Below are positions 26,544-41,500 of a stretch of DNA of 64,000 bases, one piece after another. The stretch spans positions 52,343,349-52,407,348 of the forward strand of contig CP136062.1 in assembly GCA_032622095.1 (NCBI GenBank), read 5' to 3'. The notes under the pieces were generated by a model that was not told the DNA's origin, searched no databases, and worked only from the letters and a program-made list of their open reading frames with translations. This DNA is from Siphonodentalium dalli (lineage: Eukaryota > Mollusca > Scaphopoda > Gadilida > Siphonodentaliidae). Positions within the stretch are counted from its first letter, which is position 1. Every line of letters starts with the position of its first letter. The translations under genes were made by a program, and so were the position numbers.

Positions 26544-29500
26544 TCAGAAAAAATAAGCAGACGACAGATAATAAAAATGCAGAATGATTCAAGAAATGTT
26601 TTATATACACATTTTCTAAGAGATAACTACTCATCAATGAGTATTTAGTAAAGAAAGGATTAACTCATTCAAAGTTGAGTCCCTAGTCCCTAGCAAGCCT
26701 TGAAATAGTGTGCCTGTCATTTGCAGAATGAGGTTCCCAGAGGGTGAATTTGGTGATGCTAACCCGCTATGCGGGGTAGCATCACTAAATTCACCCTCTG
26801 GGGAACTCATTCTGCAAATGACAGACACACTATTTCAAGGCTTGCTAGCAAATTACTTTGGCTGGCTTCCAGCCCCCTTGAGCGATGTCATGATGTTATA
26901 TTATTATATTCATATAATATTTGTCGGCTACCATTTTTGGCCAATGGCTGATGATTTCTAAGTTCACCGCAAATGTTGGTTTCACAAAAATTCAATGGAA
27001 TAGTACAATTGGCTAGCAGAATTTCTTTTTTCTCCGGCATTTATTTCGGCTCAGCCAAAAGCCTAAGCTGACTAACAGGCCTTAATGTTTAGCTACCAAC
27101 TGTAGATATGAGGGATACTAATTATAGAAATAATGGATACTAATTGTAGAAATGAGGGATACTAATTATAGAAATGACGTTTTTTATTCCAGGTTTCTTG
27201 TGGTCTAAGCGCATGTAACACTGCTGATTGTAACAACACAATGAGTCCCATCAGAATGAGTGAAAGCTTCAAGCTAGAGGTCAAGGTCAGTCATGCTTAA
27301 CCCTTCCATTACTGAATAGATTCTCCCATTTCTCAAAATAGAATAGTCCATTCTTAATATTGTTATTGATGCCTAGAAGACAAGCAGACGACAAAGTCAT
27401 CACATGCAGACCAATATTAATTTATTTGGGTTTAATGTCGCTTTAAGCAACTAAGGCCACTATATTAACAAATTAAAGAGATAATTTGCTATTAGAGAAC
27501 AAAAAAGTTTGTTTATACAATTGTGTATTCCTTGTGTTATATGTTGATGGAAAAATATTGAGGTAATTTAAAGAAACATTTTTTTTTTCAGATGGTATCA
27601 GATGCAAATTTGACCTTGGTTGAAGGTCAGAGTGGAGTAGCTGTGTCTTTCATCTCCAGTTTCCCACCAATTGTCTTCTGCAAGAACGTATCGGACTGTT
27701 TCTTCACAGTGACCTTTGACCTCTCTGGAGCCTCCGAGCTCAAGTGCCCTGGAAATGGCAGTGTCTTGTCCCAGGCAGTGATCTACAGAGAAGACGTTGA
27801 GATGGATGGTTGCTCGGTAACCGTAACTAATGACAATTGGTCGGACAATCACATGGTTTATGCTAAGGCGACAATTGACGGAGAGATAGATGGCGACACC
27901 AGTCAAGACCTAGAACTGTCGGTTAGCGGCATCGCAGAGAATGACATCACCTTCGGACATGCCTCTGTGAGTATTTGAATGATGATAATTTATGACTTGA
28001 AATTTTCAGAAAGTTATTTGATGTAAGCAAGATAAGAAAAATATATGGATTACATGTACACAGAAGTGAGACTTTTTGTTCCCTGAAAAACAATTCAGGG
28101 GACTATAGTCCTCGTCCCAGATGGTTTTCAGATGATAACTATTTTAGAATTTTCTGTTAACCCTTTACCCAACAGAAGGGCCCTGTGCCAATGCATTCTC
28201 TTATATATGCGAGTCGACCATAGGTCGCCTCGCATATATAAGAGAATGCATTGGCTTAACACATTAAAAATTATAAAATTGTTAAAGAATGTAATAAAAA
28301 ATGGTAAAAAGTGTTAAAAAAAGATTTTTTTTAGGCCAATGCATTCTCTTATATATGCGAGGCGACCTATGGTCGACTCGCATATATAAGAGAATGCATT
28401 GGCACAGGGCATAACTGTAACTATCACAATGTGGTCCATTGGCACAGGGCATAACTGTAACTATCACAATGTGGTCAAGGAGCCGGTTCCAATGATATCC
28501 ATATTTGTATGGTTCTATTGAGACAGACCGAAGATATTTTAGGCTGTTGAAGCTTTATTTGGCCGGTTTTGGCCGGTTTGTTGGGTAAAGGGTTAACCAA
28601 TATTTATGATTTATCTTTAATTTTTGTTCTAACATTTAATAAACCTAAAATGTTTTATTTGAAAGAGAATCTTCCAAAAAAAAAAAAATCACTTTTGACT
28701 CAATAAATATTTAGTGATAGCCTGAAGATGTGACAGAATAAACTGATTTCATTGTTATTTCTCTTTGTATTACAGTTGAGTATTGTCGACATGGACAAGG
28801 GAGCAGTTTGCAGGTCATCTAATACAAGACACATTCAAACCTTCGACGGCAGGTAAATATAGATTATTGGACCATATAGACCCTAAGTTATTTTGTGCTA
28901 TAATGCCCTTAATTTACCTCATCGCTTTCTTGCCATGACAAAATAGCGCCCCCCCCCCCCCCATCCAAAAAGTTAAACTTTGCAAAACATACCTTATTGC
29001 ATGATGTCGTCACCTTGGTCTAAGAAATACTTGGTAAAATAAACTTCCCAATGATACCTCATCAAGTTGGCTGAGGTAATATTCTGCGTTAAAATTTCCA
29101 AATTCAGAGCTAATTTTTTAAATATGGCTTGGCGAATATAGTGACAGTAAGGAATAATAAATCGCATGTAATCGTGAATATAATAATCATGAATCATCCA
29201 ACTTGGATAGAAGGGTGGCGTTAGTGTTGATTGGGAGTTATTAACTCTACTCATGCATACTGCGTGCTCGCGACTCACTCACGCCGTACTCTCGTGAATA
29301 GAGTTAATAATTTCCAATGAACACCAATGCCACTCTGAAGACACTTGTTGAAATAATCTATCCAATACAGAGAGCATTTAACTTAGAAATGATGTTTTGT
29401 TACATGCATATAACATGTTGGTCTATACGCGATTACAATTATTGGGAGAAGGCATGTAAATAATCTAATGGCAAAGCAGCTAGCTAGGTTTCCTGCATCT

Positions 29501-32500
29501 TATCTTGTCTGATATGTTTCTGTCCTCAGTTTGTTTTATAATACCAACAGTTAACCCGTTCAGTGCCAAGTCCGTTTTTTGTAAAAATTGGACTTGGCAC
29601 TGAAAGGGTTATTTTTGGATATCCATGTCACAGTTTTATCAGTCAATAAAGGCTAAATCCAGTACAATACCAATACTGAAGAGCTGCTGCTGCTTGAATA
29701 CTTGTCAGCGTCATATATCTTGTCGCATCTATTCACATATAAGAAAGACATTGCAGTGGAAAAAACTTTCAACAAATTTTCAATATGACAATCATCTTTT
29801 TGACAAAACCCATTAGTGACTATGTGATTAAACATGACAGCTGTCCAGTTGATTATCCTTCAAAGGTGTGGGTTTCATCGCCTTTTTCAAATGATGATTT
29901 TTATATCCTCAGTTTTCGTTAAAAAATGGGGATTAATCTGGATTGATGATCAGTCTGTCTGGGCATATTTATCTTGGCTATAGGTTTATTGAGGATATAA
30001 ATGAAAATTGGTACAGACTATGGAGATTTGCCATCAGAATTGAGCCTTGCGAATTGGCACTTTTCTGCAGATTCTAAATCCGATATCGAATCGGGGGGCC
30101 GTTGTCTTTCATCATCAAATCGAATCTCATATTGAATCAGTCTTCGAAATCAGTCCCGATTTTATTCCTATTTGGTGTCTGCAAATTTCAGTGTAAGTAT
30201 GTTGACAGAAATATCATGTGCAATTCTCCAGTTGTATAAGTTATATACATTTTGATGAATTTATGTTAGTACATTAATTTTATATGTATGCGCAAAAATA
30301 ATCATGCAGTTTGCAGTTAATCATTAGTCTCAATTCAGTTTGATACCAATACCTCATAATCTGCAGACAGATTCGTGGTGTGAAAACTTGACACCAACAA
30401 GCGATATATTTACATGTACGGGTGTATCCACAATGCAGTTTGCAAAAGTTGCCACATAAAGATCTATAACCATCCCAATAACAATAAACCAATCATAAAA
30501 TGCTTGTTTTTTTGACAGTTTGTCCCGTATATGATCTTTTTGATGATATACCTAACTTAACTAACCTCTAATAATACAACATTAGCATATTACCACAAAT
30601 ATGGTCGATGCATCACTCCTATATTTCATCATCGGCCTGAGCAAAATGTCCAACATAGTGTTAAACAGATAGTAATGGGGACAAATTTGATATTCAAAAA
30701 TATTCAAATCTTGGGATAGGTGCTGTTGACGTCAGATGTCATCAAAGGGCACTGATAATTAATTTAACTAAATAATTAATTATATACCCAAAATGGTTGG
30801 AAACTGGTTGTTGAAATTTTATACTCAGGGGAAAATTTATCAGAAGAGTGTCATGGGATAGGTGCCATTGACCCTAAAGGGGAACTTAAATGGTTATTAT
30901 CATATATCAGCAATAAAGAGCATTCTTTATCTGCTTAGCCGATATGTAGGAAATTGGTACTCGGTTGTCACCTGACCTGAGGAATATCTTGGGATAGCCG
31001 CCTTTTACCTCAGATGACTTAAAGGAGGATTAATAAATTATATTAACATAGACCAATGAAGAGTGTTTATTATCAGCTCAGAAGATATGTGGGTAAATTG
31101 GCACACAGAGGTAATTTGACATAGAGAGTGTCATAGGATCGGTGATAATAATCTCAGATGACTTAACCCTTTCAGTGCCAGGACCGATTTTTGTATCAAC
31201 CCATATATACCCTGTGCCAATGCATTCTCTTATATATGCGAGTCGACCATAGGCTTAACAATTTTTCATCATTTGTTATTATTTTTTACAATTTTTTACA
31301 ATTTTAATAATATGTTCTTATATTCTTTAACAAACTTATTTTATAGGTTTAGTGCATGCCAGGGAATCTTACGTTTTTCATGGGCATCAAAATTATTACT
31401 ATGAATACTTGGTGATAGTTTTGAGTTATAACGTGCCCCTAAGGTTTTATCCAGTTTGTTTTTAAATTCGCTATAGCATGCTTAAGCTTACCCAAAACAA
31501 ATTCAACCCAAACAAATCTGAAGAAAAAAAATACCGTAAATTAGGGCCGATGAGATCGGCCCCTGGCACTGAAAGGGTTAAAGAGGCACTAATAATTAGC
31601 AATAAAATATGTTTATTATGAACTTAAAAGATAGAGATAACTTTATCTGGAGAGTGTTGTGATGTTTACCTCGGTGATTATAATTAATTTAAATGACTTG
31701 AAGGGGGCGCTAATAATTTACTCAATCTTTGCCTGAGCTAGTTTATTATATTTTCTTGTGCTTTTTATTTCTAGGTCTTACAAGAACTACTACACGGGTG
31801 AATTTGTTCTCTACCGACACACAACCATGCCATATGAGGTCTGTACTTTTGTCCAAGAATAAGATCTGCTTTTAATGTCAATTTCCGTATTATTTTAAAA
31901 ATAATATCTGAAAAAATAGTCCTTGGTCAGCTCATCACGTGAGCTCACCGGGGACATAATTCACAGGTGTGACATTATCACTTTTTATTCATCGATAAAT
32001 CCTTATAAATTACTGCTAAGTGTGTAATAAATAGAGGACCTACAACGAGTCCCAAGTTTATAGCGAAATTTACTGGACGAGTCCAGTAAATTAGCTCTGG
32101 ACCCAGCCTTTGGCGAGGTCCAGACCTAATTTACTGGACGAGTTTTGTAATTTCCGCTATAAACTGGGGACGAGTTGTAGATTCAATTTATTACATTATC
32201 CAAAACATCGACAAAACATACTTAAATCAACAAATGGGACGCAAAACTAACATCGGCTTCTATAAGGCATGCGATGACGTTTCATGTAACTATTCGTTGT
32301 TTGCCCGCGTAAAGAAATAGTCCCAGATAAATAAAGACTTAATGGTGTGTATTTAATGACATAACTTTTCAAACTCTTCTTTCGTGATAGTTTGTTTGAA
32401 AAATATTGGAAGCCTTAGTATTTTGAGACATAGTGTACAAATGTTAACAGACGACAAACCGGAAGTCAAAGATCACCTGGCACTATTTCCTGTTATTAAA

Positions 32501-35500
32501 CGAACGTTTAATATCACAATTTATAGAATGGGTTTATTGAATTGAATAAGGGTAAAATCATTTAATAAAAATGGTTAACCCTTTACCAACAGAACGGCCC
32601 TGTGCCAATGCATTCTCTTATATATGCGAGTCGACCATAGGTCGCCTCGCATATATAAGAGAATGCATTGGCTTAACACATATTAAAAATGATAAAATTG
32701 TCAAAGAATGTAGAAAAATATTATAAAAATTGTTAAAAAATGTAAGAAAAAAAAAAATTGTTAAAGAATGTATGAAAAAATGGTAAAAGTGTTAAAAAAG
32801 AATTTTTTAGGCCAATGCATTCTCTTATATATGCGAGGCGACCTATGGTCGACTCGCATATATAAGAGAATGCATTGGCACAGGGCATAACTGTAACTAT
32901 CACAATGTGGTCAATGAACCGGTTCCAATGATATCCATATTTGTATGGTGTTATTGAGACAGACCGAAGATATTTTAGGCTGTTGAAGCTTTATTTGGGC
33001 GTTTTTGGCCATTTTGTTGGGTAAAGGGTTAATAACTATTTTTGACATAGAAAACTTTTTCTGTGACTTCATTCAAGGAAGCGATAATTTTATGAGGTCG
33101 GGTTATATTGATATTGAAATTTGTGTAAAAATTCTTCATGAGGATTTTAAGAATATTTTAAGTAAGCAAACAATTTCATTATTTCAGGCTCATATATTCT
33201 ACCGCAAATGTCTGGATGGCAAAGGTGCATGTAATTGTGCAGTATCTGTTAAATCCGGAAACAATGTCGTCGTCATAGACAGGTGTGGGCCATCATCAAC
33301 TGAAAACTGGAAACGTCGAGCAGCTAAAGTCCATATTTTTAGAAACGATGACATTTCACCGGAAATTCAATATCAGCAACATCATAACGGAAGATTTTAC
33401 AAGGTAAAGTAATGCCTTAAGATAAAAAAAAAAAAAAAAATGACAATAATTGTTAAAGAATGTAAGAAAATATGATAAAAATATTTTTAAATTATTAAAG
33501 AATGAAAGAAAAATTGATAAAAACTGATAAAAAATTGTTAGGCCAATGCATTCTCTTATATATGCAAGGTGACCTATGGTCGACTCGCATATATAAGATA
33601 TAAGATAATGCACTGGCACAGGGTCTTTAATGTTGCCCAAGTGCAGCTGCCATCATAAAAGGGTTAAGCACTAGTAACCTCTGCACAAAGATTGCTCACT
33701 TAACCCTTTACCCAACAGAACAACCCTGTGCCAATGCATTCTCTTATATATGCGAGTCGACCATAGGTCGCCTCGCATATATAAGAGAATGCATTGGCTT
33801 AACACATATTAAAAATGATAAAATTGTCAAAGAATGTAGAAAAATATTATAAAAATGTAAGAAAAAATTATAAAATTGTTAAAGAATGTAAGAAAAAATG
33901 GTAAAAAGTGTTAAAATTTAGGCCAATGCATTCTCTTATATATGCGAGGCGACTTAGGTAATTTGACATAGAGAGTGTCATAGGTCGCCTCGCATATATA
34001 AGAGAATGCATTGGCACAGGGCATAACTGTAACCATCACAATGTGGTCAATGAACCGGTTCCAATGATATCCATATTTGTATGGTGTTATTGAGACAGAC
34101 CGAAGATATTTTAGGCTGTTGCAGCTTTATTTGGGCGTTTTTGGCCGTTTTGTTGGGTAAAGGGTTAAGCATGCAAGCACTCATTGGGTTGACATTAGTT
34201 CACTTCATCAGTCCTAATATCCTTTATATACCTGTCAAAATTTCCCAATAATTGGCCTCAGGGTTTTTGAGAAACAGTGTAATATGTAAACTTATTTTTA
34301 GGTATTTGTTTTATTTCTCAATGGCACAAATATAAATTATTTGCTGATTTTTCTTCTATATCCTAGAGTCGTTCCATGTTCATGTAATTTTTAATTAATT
34401 GTATCATTTCTTTTCAGCTAACATTCGCTCATGGAACAGCTGTCTCCGTGTCAGTTGATGGTGACTTCCTCAATGTTTGGATAACCGCTTCATCTGCTGA
34501 TAACGAAGCAACAGAAGGTAGGTTACAATATATTACATGTGTTTTTAAATTCATATTATGAAACTGTTATCACTTAAACAAGAATTAACCCTTTCATTAA
34601 TAAATGTATTATCCCCAGCTAATATTCCTTGTCACTGAGACGTGGCCATATTGGATCCATCCATCCCCGTTCGGTTTTATTTTTAGTGCTACATGCAGTC
34701 AAAGTTCTGGAGTAGCATTCCAAATATGGAGCTTTTGAATATTCATGAATTCCATATATGGAATGCTTCTCCAGAACTTTGACCTGTAGCACTAAAAATC
34801 AAAACGGGGCTGGATAGATACAATATGGCTGTGACTCAGTGACAGAGCGTATACAAAAGCATAAGGCTTCATATTCTTGTCAGAAATATTCAGATAATAA
34901 GTTCAAAAAAAGATCTATCATGGAAGGTTTTTATTTTTACTTTTTATTCCCAACTACAGTAATGCCCTAAATAATCAACTCCATAATCACAGCAGAATTA
35001 TGGATATGAAGATGGTCGATGGCTTGAATATGCTAAGATGAGGGCCAAAATTATTATATATTTCAGTCGGAATTATCTGTGCAGGAATGTTTTAACCTTT
35101 TTGTTAACCCTTCCATGAATGGTGCTTCCTGAAATATTGCGAAAACCCTGTACCAATGCATTCTCCAGTATTCCTCTATTATGACATCCTACAAAAGAAA
35201 ATATGTATAAACAGGTTTGATGTAACTCTATTTGAGACCTATGAGATTTTATTTAACCCTTTACCCAACAGAAGGGCCCTGTGCCAATGCATTATATTAT
35301 ATATGCGAGTCGACCATAGGTCGCCTCGCATATATAAGAGAATGCATTGGCTTAACACATTAAAAATTATAAAATTGTTAAAGAATGTGAGAAAAAATGG
35401 TAAAAAGTGTTAAAAAAAGATTTTTTTTAGGCCAATGCATTCTCTTATATATGCGAGGCGACCTATGGTCGACTCGCATATATAAGAGAATGCATTGGCA

Positions 35501-38500
35501 CAGGGCATAACTGTAACTATCACAATATGGTCAATGAGCCGGTTCCAATGATATCCATATTTGTATGGTTCTATTGAGACAGACCGAAGATATTTTAGGC
35601 TGTTGAAGCTTTATTTGGCCGGTTTGTTGGGTAAAGGGTTAATAAGCTTTCAGTGGATAAGAGCCAGCCATCATCAGGTTATAATAGAGGAACAGCCAGA
35701 ACCAGATAATTTAACCCTTCTATGACTGCAGCTTACTGAAATTTTGCGAAAATCCTGTGCCAATGCATTCTCTTATATATGCGAGTCTCCCATACGGAGC
35801 CTCGCATATATAAGAGAATACATTGGCTTAACCCTTTGGAGAGTATCTGTAACGTCATATACATGATGTAATGAGTAAATTTAACGTCAACGTCATAGCA
35901 ATAATTATTAACAAGTTCGGGTCAAAAGTGTCCAATAATTCGTTTTAATTTATGTGCATTGTTTTTTAACGTGTGTTATCATAATCGATTGCACGTGTAC
36001 ATTCGGGACATTATATTAATCAAAATAAGTCCTATACAAATCATTTATAAATCATATGATTTATTGAAGTTATGTCTACATAAAATAACACTTCCTGAAA
36101 CGACATATGTCGTTCTACTCCTCAACCGATAGACGACATATATGTCGTTCTACTCGCCAAAGGGTTAGCAATATTTACCTTGACCTTGACCTTGTAAGCC
36201 AGTGAATTCTCTTATATATGCTATGCTCCCTATGTGATTTTCACTATAAACTGGGGGATGAGTTGATGATCGATTTATTACTTGATCCAAAACATCCATA
36301 AAATCCTAAAAACGTACTTAAATGGACGAGAAGCTAAACGCGGCTTCTATAACCCTTTACCCAATAAACCGGCCAAAACCGGCCAAATAAAGCTTCAACA
36401 GCCTAAAATATCTTGCGTCTGTCTCAATAAAACCATACAAATATGGATATCATTGGAACCGGCTCATTGACCACATTGTGATGGTTACAGTTATGCCCTG
36501 TGCCAATGCATTCTCTTATATATGCGAGTCGACCATAGGTCGCCTCGCATATATAAGAGAATGCATTGGCCTAAAAAAAATATTTTTTAACACTTTTTAC
36601 CATTTTTTCTTACATTCTTTAACAATTTTATAATTTTTAATGTGTTAAGCCAATGCATTCTCTTATATATGCGAGGCGACCTATGGTCGACTTGCATATA
36701 TAAGAGAATGCATTGGCACAGGGCCCTCCTGTTGGGTAAAGGGTTAACAGAGCCAAGATTGGAAAGTTGTCTGTAATTTAAATTAAAATTGTAAAAAATT
36801 GTTAGGCCAATGCATTCTCTTATATATGCGAGGCGACCTATGGTCGACTTGCATATATAAGAGAATGCATTGGCACAGGGCCCTTCTGTTGGGTAAAGGG
36901 TTAAGGCAAGACAGAAGTTTGTTCACAGTGTCCATGTCAAAAAATAGTGACAAATAAATAACACACTTTGAGGTATTTAATCATTTAATTTTAATGAAAT
37001 ATTTAATGACAAATTAGTTGAAAATCTTCCGCGAAGGTTTGTTTTGAGATACCTCTAACCAAATAACCATAATTTTGGGGTTCGAACGAGCCATACCATC
37101 TAATTCAAATTTATTTTCTTTTTGCAGGTTTGTGTGGCAGCTTTGATGGGGATAAAGAGAACGATCTCGTTGATGTGAATGGTACGACAGCTAACACTTC
37201 AGAAGAAGCTATTCCCACATGGAGGTACAATTAACTCTGTTTCATAAATATACTTATTAAAGAAATAACTCTTGTTTCAATCACATTTATGCAGTTGCTA
37301 GTAAAACCGAAAGGTAGAATTGAGTTAGTCAAATGAAGTAAGTCAATTGAAAGCGACAAGGGCGGCACCTTTCCAAACACGTGTAGGACTGATGGCTGGA
37401 AACTTGGTAATGAACTTTCGTTTTCTTGTGACTCAGAATTATTATTTGTGGACCAGAATTTATATAATATTCAGGGATGTGAGATCCAATCTTTAAAGGT
37501 ACCCTTCAAAGTGGGTTCATGTGAAATAAGAAAATCATATTCAAACTTAAATATTTGAACTTAGTACCTAATGCAAAAAAAATTATTGGCGATCTATCAG
37601 TAATGAATATAAGAACACAATTCTATTTCTCCATGTTCCTGGAATCATCCTGTTTTTACAGACTTTAATACTTTTTAATACTAATACTTTAATACTTTTA
37701 CACACTGTGAGTGACTTGGTTCCCTCTAAATTTTTGGATTTCCTATTTTACAGAGTTAAAGCAGCTGATTCCCTGTATGGTGGATATTGTGGGAATCATA
37801 CAACAAGCTTTAACAGTACTGTCTACTGTTCATGTGGCTCGTCATGTGCATCTACAGGCGATGTCGTAAGCTGCGACAGCAATAGTAAGCAACTAGGTAT
37901 GTAGTAAATACATGTATGTAGTAAAGGGCGCTGGAAATACTGCAAGAGGTTATCAATCAATGAGCCTTGAGTTCACATTATGGGAAGCCATCATGGATTA
38001 TTACTATATATTTACACTCAAACATGCATTCGCGTTGTGGAACATGAATGCAGGACGTTTGTTGGTCGAAATTACGTCACATGACGTCGCGCGCTGACCC
38101 CAACTTGCATCCATTTTAGTGTAGATGCAACTTGCATCACGACACGAGAACAGCGTTGGAAATGGGCTCCTAATGCTCTTCTAATCTGTCAGTTGACCCG
38201 ATGGAGGGTAAATATAAGTAATGGATGTTGATTTTGTTGCGTTTCATAGAGTATGGATGCAAGTTGGTCTGACATTTTTATGTGCGGAACGCTTTCGCAT
38301 TCCACACAAAATGTCAGACCAACTTGCATCCATACTCTATGGAACCCAAGCAAATCAACATCCATTTCTTAAATAGAAAGCAATGAAATGTTGCAATGTT
38401 ACTGCCTTCAATGTAATGTTGTCAGCTGCAACAATAAAAACATCTAGGTATCAACTTTTTCAAGGAACAATCTTCAGAAAATGAAGGTTATGCCATGCAA

Positions 38501-41500
38501 AGTCAAATTCCCGTTTCTTTGGCCTGCACTCGTCCCGAAATCCCACACATGGCCTGCACACATGATCCTGAAATCCCACATGTGGCCTCAACACATGATC
38601 CTGAAATCCTGCGCATGGCTGGCACACATGATCTTGAAATCCCACATGTGGCCTCAACACATGATCCTGAAATCCTGCGCATGGCTGGCACACATGATCT
38701 TGAAATCCCACTAGTGGCCTCAACACATGATCCTGAAATCCTGCGCATGGCTGGCACACATGATCTTGAAATCCCACTAGTGGCCTCAACACATGATCCT
38801 GAAATCCTGCGCATGGCCTGCACACATGATCTTGAAATCCCACATGTGGCCTCAACACATGATCCTGAAATCCTGCGCATGGCTGGCACACATGATCTTG
38901 AAATCCCACATGTGGCCTCAACACATGATCCTGAAATCCTGCGCATGGCCTGCACACATGATCTTGAAATCCCACTAGTGGCCTCAACACATGATCCTGA
39001 AATCCTGCGCATGGCTGGCACACATGATCTTGAAATCCCACTAGTGGCCTCAACACATGATCCTGAAATCCTGCGCATGGCCTGCACACATGATCTTGAA
39101 ATCCCACATGTGGCCTCAACACATGATCCCGAAATCCTGTGCATGGAACCTTTTTTTTATTCATGTTCATTCTGTCGGAAAATTGTTTAATCGGTATGAA
39201 TAATCGTGGTATTTTAATAACATCAAATTTTGGATTCAATACTGCATGTTCAACCATGTGTTAAATTTGTGATGTATTAATTGCCTCTGCAAACTCAGTT
39301 AACATTGGGTCAATCATACATATTTGGGCAAGTTTTTTTTTCATGAAATTAATCGATGCAGGGGTAGAATGCCCCAGAAATAAAATTAATTAATTTAAAA
39401 CCACACGCGCACATGGTTTAAAACACTTTTTGGCCTGAGAAATTGACTTTACATATCCTTATGGCTTATAATTACATCCTAATATCCTTCTAGAAATTCT
39501 TCATAAGTTGAAAATATCAATGATATTCAGAACTTTAACTGACATTGCCACTATGGTACTTGCTCCCGTGATGAACTTTCTACATTCAACATTCATTTCT
39601 GCATCAACATACCCAGTAATTAATATCATATTTAAACACTTAGCATCTTTTTTCATTTTTGCTAAAATATTTGCAACAGTTGCACAAAAATTTATTTCCA
39701 TCTCTAAAGAATTTTTACATATACCAGAGCAAGTTTCCTCAGTCCACAACAGCTTGGGTTATCAGTTGGGATAATGCTGTTTTGGACACGCATGATGATA
39801 TCAAACATGCATATATCAGAGGTCCGTTAAATGTCATAGCAACTGGATTTATAAGTAAACAAAGCCTTGTTTTCCAGAGCATTTTGATTTGTCACGCTAT
39901 CAGAAAATTCATATGTAAACAATACATTTGACGTTCGTATCATCACTATACCTTTTTCTATCACAGTAAATGATATATCATTTTGAAGACTGATTAATTA
40001 TGGACATGTCAGATGATTAATCACATTTAGGGATTTACATGAATGTCTCATCTCCACATGTACATGTTGTACATCTTTTGAATGAAAGTCCTTTATAGAA
40101 GAGCAATGGGGCGGGACTTGGCCCAAAACAGCATCAACCCAACCAATATCCCAAGCTGTTGTGGACCGCGAAGACTTGGCCCATACAACTACAACGAGGC
40201 TTGAAATTATTACTGGTTTTGTCTGCTATTTTCAGAGGATGTCAGCTTAATGAATGAGTTCAGTTCAGCACCCCTTTGTAATGGAGAAGATGTGTTTGAG
40301 TATGATGTGGCTTTCAAAATCCAGGTAAGAATATACATAAACTGAGTGAGTCCATTTGCTTGTTAGAAACTGGTTAACCCTTTCTGTGCCAAGTCCGATT
40401 TTTGTATCAACCCATATTTCCTTGATCATTTTTCAAATTTATTGATTATAATAATGTGATACTTTGATGGAAATAGCTCTTAGAGCTCTTTCCATCAATG
40501 TATCACATTATTATAATCAATAAATTTGAAAAATGATCAAGGAAATATGGGTTGATACAAAAATCGGACTTGGCACTGAAAGGGTTAAAATCCTTTCTGT
40601 TCAAAGTCTGAATTATCATGGTTTATATACAGATGTTGTCTGCTTTTTTTGACGTATAAAATTGAATCTGTTTGTTGTCCAGATGATGACTCCAACTCCA
40701 ATTAACTGAATTAAATGAAATAACGAAAAATACACTGCAAGTTGGAATCGCGATTTGTCCAATGTTTTATGTCAGACATATAATTCATCATACTTAAAAG
40801 GTTTTATTTTCTCGTCTCTAAAGAGCCAATTATCAAAGAAATGCACTTTTTACTCTTCCATGACTGGAGCTACATGAAATTTTGCAAAAACTTTGTGCCA
40901 ATGTATTCTCTTATATATGTGAGTCTCCCATAGGGAGCCTCGAATATATAAGAGAATGTACTGGCTTATAATTACAAGATCAAGGTAAATATTGTTAGGC
41001 CAATGCATTCTCTTATATATGCGAGGCTCCCTATGGGAGACTCACATATATAAGAGAATGCATTGGCACAGGGTTTTCGCAAAATTTCAGGAAGCTCCAG
41101 TCATGAAAGGGTTAAATACTCATTGACGAGTAGTTCGCTTATGATATATTCTGATAAAAGTTCAACAAACGGCCCAACAATAAATAGGAATCCTTCTGCA
41201 ATTGTAATATCTGTCATCTGCTCATATCTAATGAACATTCCCCAGATGAATAATAGACCATTCCAATGTAAACTGTTTAGGTCTGCATGGGAGAATCCAT
41301 TTGGTAAAGAATGGGGTAAAATTTCAATCACACTCTAATGAAACGCTAATTTCACCATATTAGATAAAAAAATTCTCAAACTTCACCCAACAAGAAATAT
41401 GAGACTATACTGTTCGTGATGGGAAATCATGGCTAATCATAGACCACAATATTCTGTTGGTAAACTCCACACAAACGCAACACCAAGTGTGAATGTTCTG

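Noticed and set aside
38460-39257. 265-codon minus-strand ORF and overlapping plus-strand ORFs of 231 and 77 codons
   Set aside because: All lie in the 33-bp tandem array; openness follows from the repeat length, the peptides are pure 11-residue repeats and no flanking gene signals exist.
39501-39774. Overlapping ORFs on both strands in intron 23
   Set aside because: Low-complexity hydrophobic or lysine-rich readings without homology I recognise or gene context.
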